Of a stretch of 6,616 nt of DNA, positions 1 to 4,695 are shown in pieces. The DNA lies in assembly GCA_016206515.1 (NCBI GenBank), contig JACQRN010000321.1:1-6616 (forward strand). The letters run 5' to 3'. How positions within the stretch are numbered: the first letter of the stretch is position 1; every line of letters starts with the position of its first letter. The notes under the pieces were generated by a model. It was not told the DNA's origin, did no database searches, and worked only from the letters and a program-made list of their open reading frames with translations. The position numbers and the translations under genes are program-made. The DNA is from Planctomycetota bacterium. Its GTDB lineage: Bacteria > Planctomycetota > SBBH01 > JACQRN01.

Positions 1-317
1 AGTTGGGGGAGCGTCGCGCAAAGGTTGAGCGTGTGAAACCTGCGAGATCGGGAGAGTTCACGCAGGCGTCCCTCCCGTTGGGAAACGGTGAACATCCAGA
101 TATGGCGAGCCATGGCGACGGCAGCGGCTGTGGCCGCCATCCATCCGAGATTTGCGGTTGAACCTGTTCGCGAGGGCGTTCTTTGCTGCGGATCCCCGTC
201 CACCGTGAGCACGGAAAATGCGACGAACAGCGACAACTCTGCGAGGGCGAGCATGCCTGCGACGGCCCCGAACCTGCGAGCGATGGCCCGCGCAAGATAG
301 GATTCAGCCCACTCCAT
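1..317 (-). CDS. Partial open frame, possible two-helix membrane protein (runs off left edge)
   Basis: I do not recognise this protein. Read on the minus strand from the ATG at 317, the frame stays open for 105 codons to the window edge. Residues about 16-39 (core GMLALAELSLFVAFSVLTV) and about 59-80 (core GWMAATAAAVAMARHIWMF) are hydrophobic enough to be transmembrane helices. The N-terminus (MEWAESYLARAIARRF) could form an amphipathic helix, and a basic stretch rich in Arg follows the second helix. It starts 20 bases after the fdhD stop on the same strand, so it could be the last visible gene of that operon. GAGGTGATG at the start gives a purine-rich but very close ribosome site. Codon third positions are less GC-rich than in the neighbours (GCT, GAA, TAT, CTT, GCA, TTT appear). 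That suggests either a foreign gene or a frame that is open by chance. The stop lies outside the window, so existence and length are unproven. Confidence 0.42.
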   Translation of the reverse strand, partial: MEWAESYLARAIARRFGAVAGMLALAELSLFVAFSVLTVDGDPQQRTPSRTGSTANLGWMAATAAAVAMARHIWMFTVSQREGRLRELSRSRRFHTLNLCATLPQ

Positions 318-337
318 CACCTCTTCGTGACTCGGTT

Positions 338-1147
338 TCACGCCACCCTACCCGTGTCGTGGTAGATGCGTGCCGTCCCCCGCTGAGGCAGGCGCATCAG
401 CGTCGCCCCGGAGCCCCGCGCCAGATCGATCGCAAGGGAACTCGGCGCGCCGACGGTAGCGAGGAACGCGATCCCGACGCGGAGCGACTTGATCACCAGC
501 TCGTACCCGCCGCGGCCGGAAAGGAGGACGACGCCGCGCGACAGGTCGCGGCGGTCCCGGAGGCACGTTCCGATCGCCTTGTCGAGGGCGTTGTGGCGGC
601 CGATATCCTCGCGGCAGGCCCAGAGCGCGCCGCCGGAGGAGAAGATCGCGGCGGCGTGGCACCCCCCGGTCGCCGGGAAGAGCCTCTGCGCGCGGCGCAT
701 CCGTCGCTCCATCCGCGCGAGCGCTGGCCTCTCGACGCGCGGGCGCCCCGGCGCGAGGGGGCGGATCCCCGTGAGAAGCCGCGAGACGTCCGCCGATCCG
801 CACACCCCGCACGAGGCGCGGATCTCATGGACCCGGGAGAGCGCCCCGAGCCTCCTCCGCGCGGAGGGGGTCCGGAGGCGGATCGTCAGGGTGTCCGCCT
901 CCCCCTTTTTCGCGGCGGGGCGGTAGAGGCAGGAGGAGACGTCGCGGACGGATCGCACGATCCCCTCCGAGGCTAGAAAGCCTACCCCAAGTGCCTTCTC
1001 GTCCCCCGGCGTGCGCATCGTCACGAGTGTCGTCCCGCCGATCTTCAGGACGAGGGGCCGTTCGACGGCGACGAGGTCCGACCCTCCCGCGGGCAGGAGG
1101 TACCGTCGGGAACCCGCGGTGAGGGCTGACGTGGAGGCAGGCGTCAT
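338..1147 (-). CDS. fdhD: FdhD, sulfurtransferase/maturation factor for formate dehydrogenases
   Basis: In E. coli, FdhD takes persulfide sulfur from the cysteine desulfurase IscS and delivers it to the bis-MGD cofactor of formate dehydrogenases in the cytoplasm. The 269-residue product has the usual family length. Visible family motifs are VTMRTPGDEKALGVGFLASE (43-61), the sulfur-relay CxxC in ASCGVCG (C113, C116), ATGGCHAAAIF (159-169), REDIGRHNALDKAIG (179-193), SGRGGYELV (210-218) and GAPSSLAIDLA (233-243). The frame is open far upstream, so the start is chosen from family length and because its ATG overlaps the preceding toxin stop by 4 bases (ATGA), implying translational coupling. The divergent neighbour across the toxin-antitoxin pair is an FdhF-type enzyme, the expected client. 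SGRGGYE departs slightly from the usual SGR-x-S-[YF]-E pattern. The family call is firm; the client enzyme is inferred from context. Confidence 0.95.
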   Translation of the reverse strand: MTPASTSALTAGSRRYLLPAGGSDLVAVERPLVLKIGGTTLVTMRTPGDEKALGVGFLASEGIVRSVRDVSSCLYRPAAKKGEADTLTIRLRTPSARRRLGALSRVHEIRASCGVCGSADVSRLLTGIRPLAPGRPRVERPALARMERRMRRAQRLFPATGGCHAAAIFSSGGALWACREDIGRHNALDKAIGTCLRDRRDLSRGVVLLSGRGGYELVIKSLRVGIAFLATVGAPSSLAIDLARGSGATLMRLPQRGTARIYHDTGRVA

Positions 1148-1545
1148 CGTCCCGCGGGGAGCACGATCTCTGCCCCGTGATCGCCGGAGGCGGCGAGCCG
1201 TGCGTCGCACGTCAGTAGCGGCGCACGCAGGGCTTCGGCGAGGGCGACGTACGCGGCGTCGTAGGCGGTCAGGTTCCCGCGCAGGCCCCAGATGCGCCGC
1301 AGGAAGAGGTCGTGCGGGTAGCGGGTCAGGGGGAGGGAGGCGAGGTCGTCGAGCGCCACGCCAGCACGCTCCTCCGTGATCCGGTTGGAGAGGAGGTAGC
1401 GTCGAAGGACCTGGGCCACCTCCACGTCGAGGAGGTGGGGGGCGTGCAGGGTCTCCCCCTTCCGGTAGATCCGCTCCTCGACCGCGGGCGCGGTGCTCGT
1501 GCGCAGGAGAACCTCCAGGACGGCCGACGCGTCGAGGACGATCAA
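1144..1545 (-). CDS. VapC/FitB-type PIN-domain ribonuclease toxin
   Basis: Probable toxin of a type II toxin-antitoxin pair. PIN domains of this class are Mg2+-dependent ribonucleases. The 133-residue chain begins MIVLDASAVLEVLL, the classic PIN strand with D5. The further acidic residues of the active site are E42 (LLDVEVAQVL), D96 (LTAYDAAYVALAE) and D114 (LLTCDARLA). All four positions are filled, so the enzyme looks catalytically intact. The start is a TTG at 1545-1543 that overlaps the antitoxin stop by 4 bases (TTGA). It has a good ribosome site, GAGGG, seven bases upstream. The in-frame ATG far upstream (1791) would add a proline- and arginine-rich stretch that is only the shadow of the antitoxin gene, so it was rejected. 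Its own stop overlaps the fdhD start (ATGA). The PIN family is clear; RNA target and actual toxicity cannot be told from sequence. Confidence 0.9.
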   Translation of the reverse strand: MIVLDASAVLEVLLRTSTAPAVEERIYRKGETLHAPHLLDVEVAQVLRRYLLSNRITEERAGVALDDLASLPLTRYPHDLFLRRIWGLRGNLTAYDAAYVALAEALRAPLLTCDARLAASGDHGAEIVLPAGR

Positions 1546-1772
1546 CGTTTGTCCCTCTCCCGGCGCACGGCGTCCGCGGGAGACGGGTACGGCGCGACCG
1601 GCTCGCGCGCGGCGAGCCGGGAGCGCAGCTCGTCCAGGGTGGGGCGCTCGGCGAGCCGGCGGATCTCGGCCAGGAGGTAGTCGGACAGCGACATCCCCGC
1701 GAGCGCCGCCCGGGCCTTGAGGGCCCGGTGGATCGGGTCGGGGACGTTCCGGATCTGCAGCATCGTTCCCAT
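1542..1772 (-). CDS. VapB/FitA-type ribbon-helix-helix antitoxin
   Basis: Small DNA-binding antitoxin paired with the adjacent PIN toxin. The 76-residue product reads MGTMLQIRNVPDPIHRALKA at the N-terminus. The strand LQIRNV (about 5-10) is the DNA-contacting beta strand of an RHH fold, followed by helix A (about 12-25) and helix B (MSLSDYLLAEIRRLAE, about 27-42). The tail containing PTLDELRSRLAAREP is the part expected to wrap the toxin. RHH antitoxins normally dimerise and repress their own operon. I chose the ATG at 1772, because members of this family usually have two or three residues before the (x)QIRNVP strand. The ATG at 1763 (73 residues) and the ATG at 1802 (86 residues) are alternatives; 1802 lies inside the predicted promoter and is least likely. 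The stop overlaps the toxin start by 4 bases. Confidence 0.88.
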   Translation of the reverse strand: MGTMLQIRNVPDPIHRALKARAALAGMSLSDYLLAEIRRLAERPTLDELRSRLAAREPVAPYPSPADAVRRERDKR

Positions 1773-1778
1773 GTAAAT

Positions 1779-1806
1779 ATAATACTCGCATTCAATTCGC
1801 ATGCAA
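1779..1806 (-). promoter_or_regulatory. Candidate sigma70-type promoter of the antitoxin-toxin-fdhD operon
   Basis: On the minus strand TTGCAT (1806-1801) and TATTAT (1784-1779) are separated by 16 bases, close to the TTGACA/TATAAT consensus, inside the only AT-rich patch of the window. Transcription would start near 1772, which is the A of the preferred antitoxin ATG. The message would then be leaderless or start a few bases before the ATG at 1763. No good ribosome site precedes either ATG, in agreement with that. Confidence 0.5.
1786..1802 (-). promoter_or_regulatory. Direct repeat ATGCGA x2, 11-bp spacing: candidate RHH antitoxin operator
   Basis: Two identical hexamers, ATGCGA, on the minus strand (1802-1797 and 1791-1786) start 11 bp apart, about one helical turn. 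They fill most of the spacer between the proposed -35 and -10 elements. RHH repressors typically bind tandem short boxes at this sort of spacing, so the repeat is a reasonable site for autorepression. A chance hexamer pair is possible. Confidence 0.35.
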
Positions 1807-1830
1807 AGTTTAAAATCGCAATATCTCGCT

Positions 1831-1862
1831 CTCCTGTCTCCCGACTCCTGTCTCCTGACTCC
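1831..1862 (+). repeat. Heptamer tandem repeat, CTCCnGn x4 plus a partial copy
   Basis: Four consecutive 7-bp units, CTCCTGT, CTCCCGA, CTCCTGT and CTCCTGA, followed by CTCC. It can also be seen as a 14-bp unit repeated twice with one mismatch. It lies in the 80-base gap between the toxin-antitoxin promoter and the molybdoenzyme start, so in the leader or promoter zone of that operon. A similar heptamer array lies at 4646-4673. Confidence 0.85.
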
Positions 1863-1882
1863 TTCGTTTACCCTGTGTCCAC

Positions 1883-4138
1883 ATGAACCCCCGCATCGGC
1901 CCTTCCCCCGCGCCGCTCCCCCGGGCGTTCGGCGAGCGGCTGCGCGAGTGGGTCCCGTTCGGCCTCCTCGTAAAGAGGAAGCCGCGCCACTTCCGCGAGA
2001 TGCTCTCCGTCGCCTGGGAGAACCGCGGCCGGTGGCTCTACGCCTGGCGCATCCTGCGGCACGGCGTCTGCGACGGGTGCTCGCTCGGGCCGCGCGGGTT
2101 GCGCGACGATGTCATCCAGGGCGTGCACCTGTGCACGACGCGGCTGCGGTTGCTGCGGCTCAATACGATGCGGTCGTTCGACCCGTCGGCGGTCGCGGAC
2201 GCAGGGGCGCTCTCGTCGATGTCGAACGAGGATCTCCAGGCTCTCGGGCGCGTGCCATGCCCCCTGGTGCGCGAGAAGGGGGACCGCGGCTTCCGGCGCG
2301 CCTCGTGGTATGAGGCCCTGGTGCTCATCTCTCAGCGGCTCGAGCGCGTCCCCGGCGACCGGATGGCGTTCTTCGCCACCAGCCGCGGGATCACGAACGA
2401 GGCGTACTACACGTTCCAGAAGGCGGCGCGTCTGATGGGGTCCCCCCACGTCGACTATTGCGCGCGGCTGTGCCACGCGCCGTCGGGGTACGGGATCGCC
2501 GACACGATGGGGGTGGGGGCGCCGACCTGTTCGCTCTCGGACATGATCGGGACCGATCTGCTGGTCCTGTGGGGGACGAACCTCGCGAACAACCAGCCGG
2601 TGACGACGAAGTACATGCACGAGGCGAAGCGGCTCGGGACACGGATCGTGGTGGTCAACCCGTTCCGCGAGCCGGGGCTCGAACGGTACTGGGTGCCGTC
2701 GCTCCCCCGCAGCGCCCTGTTCGGGACGCGCCTGATGGACGACTACTACCCGGTCCGCGTCGGCGGCGACATCGCCTTCATGAACGGGATCCTCAAGGCG
2801 CTGAAGGACCTGCACGGATTCCGCCCCGATTTCATCGACGGTTCGGCGACCGGATTCGCGCCGATGTGCGAGAAACTCGATGGCTGGACGTGGGAGACGC
2901 TGGAGCGCGAGAGCGGCCTGCCGCGCTCGGAGATGGAGCGGTTCGCGCGCACCTACCGCGACGCCGACACGGCGGTCTTCGTCTACAGCATGGGGCTCAC
3001 GCAGCAGAGATTCGGCGTCGAGAATGTCCGCTCCATCGCGACGCTGGCGCTCGCTCGCGGGATGGTCGGCCGCTCGAAGTGCGGCGTCCTCCCGATCCGC
3101 GGGCATTCGGGTGTGCAGGGGGGCTCGGAGATGGGGGTTTCCCCGGACAAGTTCCCGGGCGGTGCGTCGGTCAACGAGGAGAACGCCGCGGCGCTGTCGA
3201 ATCTCTGGAAGGGGTGCGACCTCCCCACGGAGCCGGGGCTCGCCACCCCGCGGATGATCGAGGCGGCGCACGAGGGGAAGTTCGACTTCCTCTACAGCCT
3301 GGGGGGCAACCTCCTGGAGACGATGCCGGACCGGCGCTTCGTGGAGGAGGCGCTCGCGCGGATCCCGCTTCGCGTCCACCAGGACATCGTGATGAATACG
3401 TCGACCCTGCTGCCGGGCGAGTGCGTGGTCGTGCTCCCGGCGATGACCCGGTACGAGCAGCCGGGAGGGTGTACCTCGACGAGCACGGAAAGGCGCATCC
3501 GGTTCTCGCCGTCGATCGAGGGACCCCGGGTCCCCGAGGCGAAGCCGGAGTGGGCGATCCCGTGTCTCGTGGCCAAGGTGGCCCGCCCGGGCGTGGCGCG
3601 CTACCTGCAGTACGACCACCCGCGCGAGATCCGCGAGGAGATCGAGGCGGTCGTCCCGCTCTATCGTGGGATCGCCTCTCTGGAGGGGGAAGGGGACGCC
3701 GTCCAGTGGGGAGGGACGCGCCTGTTCGAAGGGGGGCGGTTCGACCGGATGCCGGTGGGGAAGGCGCGCCTGTGGGTGCAGGATCTTCCGTCGAACGATG
3801 TTCCCGAGGGGAAGTTCCACGTCACGACCCGGCGCGGGAAGCAGTTCAACAGCATGGTCCACCTTCGAGAGGATCCCCTGACCGGCGGCGCCCCGCGCGA
3901 CGCGGTGTTCCTGTGCGAGGAGGATGCCGTCCGCCTCGGAGTCGGGGAGGGCGCTCGCGTGAGGGTCCGCAGCGGGACGGGCGAGTTCGTCGGTCGCGTC
4001 GTCCTCGCCCGCCAGCGCCCCGGCACCGCGCAACTGTTCTGGCCCGAGGCGAACGTCCTGATCCCGCGCAGGTATGATCCGGTCTCGCATGAGCCGGACT
4101 ACGGCGTCGTGGCGGACGTGGAGGCGGTGAAGCCGTGA
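1883..4138 (+). CDS. FdhF/YdeP-family molybdopterin oxidoreductase alpha subunit (formate dehydrogenase-like)
   Basis: A 751-residue member of the DMSO-reductase superfamily, closest in pattern to FdhF/YdeP-type formate dehydrogenase-like alpha subunits. YARLC-type active site: YCARLCHAPSGYG (192-204) matches the FdhH motif around selenocysteine 140, with C197 (TGC) as predicted Mo/W ligand and H198 as the neighbouring catalytic His. R383 in GVENVRSIATLA matches the FdhH catalytic Arg. GHSGVQGGSEMGVSPDKFPG (407-426) is the downstream cofactor-binding segment. The molybdopterin dinucleotide-binding domain spans about 630-745 (TTRRGKQFNSMVH; WPEANVLIPRRYDP). The N-terminus has CDGC (C63, C66) and C84, not the regular four-Cys [4Fe-4S] spacing of FdhH. 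There is no Tat or Sec signal, so it is probably cytoplasmic. No clear ribosome site precedes the ATG; M40 is a less likely start because similar sequence precedes it in relatives as I recall them. Formate is a likely but unproven substrate. Confidence 0.9.
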   Translation: MNPRIGPSPAPLPRAFGERLREWVPFGLLVKRKPRHFREMLSVAWENRGRWLYAWRILRHGVCDGCSLGPRGLRDDVIQGVHLCTTRLRLLRLNTMRSFDPSAVADAGALSSMSNEDLQALGRVPCPLVREKGDRGFRRASWYEALVLISQRLERVPGDRMAFFATSRGITNEAYYTFQKAARLMGSPHVDYCARLCHAPSGYGIADTMGVGAPTCSLSDMIGTDLLVLWGTNLANNQPVTTKYMHEAKRLGTRIVVVNPFREPGLERYWVPSLPRSALFGTRLMDDYYPVRVGGDIAFMNGILKALKDLHGFRPDFIDGSATGFAPMCEKLDGWTWETLERESGLPRSEMERFARTYRDADTAVFVYSMGLTQQRFGVENVRSIATLALARGMVGRSKCGVLPIRGHSGVQGGSEMGVSPDKFPGGASVNEENAAALSNLWKGCDLPTEPGLATPRMIEAAHEGKFDFLYSLGGNLLETMPDRRFVEEALARIPLRVHQDIVMNTSTLLPGECVVVLPAMTRYEQPGGCTSTSTERRIRFSPSIEGPRVPEAKPEWAIPCLVAKVARPGVARYLQYDHPREIREEIEAVVPLYRGIASLEGEGDAVQWGGTRLFEGGRFDRMPVGKARLWVQDLPSNDVPEGKFHVTTRRGKQFNSMVHLREDPLTGGAPRDAVFLCEEDAVRLGVGEGARVRVRSGTGEFVGRVVLARQRPGTAQLFWPEANVLIPRRYDPVSHEPDYGVVADVEAVKP

Positions 4139-4695
4139 CGGGTCGGCCGGCGGAACCTTCGCAGGACCGGTACGAGGGGACCGTCCTGCTCTCCCTCGAC
4201 GTCAACGGCGAGCGTCGGCAGGTCGCCGCGCGGGTTGAGAAGACGCTGTTGGAAGTCCTCCGCGAGGAGATGGGGCTCACCGGGACGAAGCACGGGTGCG
4301 AGCTGGGGGAGTGCGGCACCTGCACGGTCCTCGTTGACGGCAAACCGGTCCTCTCCTGTCTCGCTCTCGCGGTCGAGTACCAGGGGGCCGCGATCCGGAC
4401 GGTCGAGGGGTTGGAGGGGGACGGTCGGCTCGACCCCCTCCAGGAGGCGTTCGCGCGCAACGGCGCCGCGCAGTGCGGCTACTGCACGCCGGGGTTTCTC
4501 CTGGCGGCGCGGGCGCTTCTGGACAAGACCCCGAACCCGTCGCGCGAGGAGATCCGCGACGCGCTCTCCGGAAACCTCTGCCGGTGCACGGGGTACCTCA
4601 AGATCTTCGAGGCGGTGGAGGACGCGATCACGCTCGCGGGTGGAAGTCCGGCGTCCGGTGTCCGGCGTCCGGCCGCCGGGGGAAGCGCGCTGTGA
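4135..4695 (+). CDS. [2Fe-2S] small subunit of a xanthine oxidase-family enzyme (HcrC/CoxS-like)
   Basis: Electron-transfer subunit with two [2Fe-2S] clusters. The plant-ferredoxin-type N-terminal domain holds C55, C60, C63 and C75 (HGCELGECGTCTVLVDGKP, then LSC). The C-terminal helical domain holds C114, C117, C149 and C151 (QCGYCTPGFLL; GNLCRCTGYLKI). All eight ligands are present. It is 186 residues long against roughly 150-170 for most relatives. The excess is an N-terminal lead of about 17 residues and a low-complexity tail (SPASGVRRPAAGG) encoded by a heptamer repeat. The GTG start overlaps the upstream stop (GTGA), with GGAGG ten bases before it. Sequence resembles the gamma chain of 4-hydroxybenzoyl-CoA reductase and the CO dehydrogenase small chain. 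Placement directly before a Mo-binding large subunit makes it that subunit's partner. It might also carry electrons for the upstream FdhF-like protein, which is speculation. Confidence 0.95.
   Translation: MTGRPAEPSQDRYEGTVLLSLDVNGERRQVAARVEKTLLEVLREEMGLTGTKHGCELGECGTCTVLVDGKPVLSCLALAVEYQGAAIRTVEGLEGDGRLDPLQEAFARNGAAQCGYCTPGFLLAARALLDKTPNPSREEIRDALSGNLCRCTGYLKIFEAVEDAITLAGGSPASGVRRPAAGGSAL
4646..4673 (+). repeat. Heptamer tandem repeat, GTCCGGn x4, inside the small-subunit 3' end
   Basis: Four consecutive 7-bp units, GTCCGGC, GTCCGGT, GTCCGGC and GTCCGGC. They encode part of the C-terminal tail beyond the conserved domain and end just before the ribosome site of the next gene (GGGGGAAG, 4678-4685). 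The array shares the heptamer pattern nTCCnGn with the one at 1831-1862. Being 28 bp long, it shifts frame unless whole sets of three units are gained or lost. Confidence 0.85.

Larger units (their letters stand above)
1778..1816 (+). promoter_or_regulatory. Weak candidate -10 elements for the plus-strand molybdoenzyme operon
   Basis: The plus strand carries an exact TATAAT at 1778-1783 and TAAAAT at 1811-1816 upstream of the gene beginning at 1883. Neither has a recognisable -35 hexamer at 16-18 bp, so both calls rest on AT content and position. Use of TATAAT would overlap the minus-strand promoter and put both operons under one control region. It would leave a leader of about 90 bases containing the heptamer repeat. 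Confidence 0.25.

Noticed and set aside
218..976. 252-codon plus-strand frame across fdhD
   Set aside because: Low-complexity Arg/Pro/Ala-rich translation opposite a well-recognised FdhD.
1148..1795. N-terminal extension of fdhD by 216 codons
   Set aside because: The extension is a shadow of the toxin and antitoxin genes and would make the protein far longer than the FdhD family. The ATG at 1147 gives the normal length and couples to the toxin stop.
1803..1882. Molybdenum-cofactor riboswitch in the operon leader
   Set aside because: The gap is only 80 bases, is dominated by the heptamer repeat and shows no stem structure I can support.
2471..2473. Possible selenocysteine site in the FdhF-like protein
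   Set aside because: The codon is TGC, not TGA, so the ligand is cysteine and no SECIS element is needed.
1868..4090. 740-codon open frame on the minus strand opposite the FdhF-like gene
   Set aside because: Its translation is rich in Arg, Pro, His and Asp with no family motif. It mirrors the strongly GC-biased third positions of the real gene, which has clear catalytic motifs.
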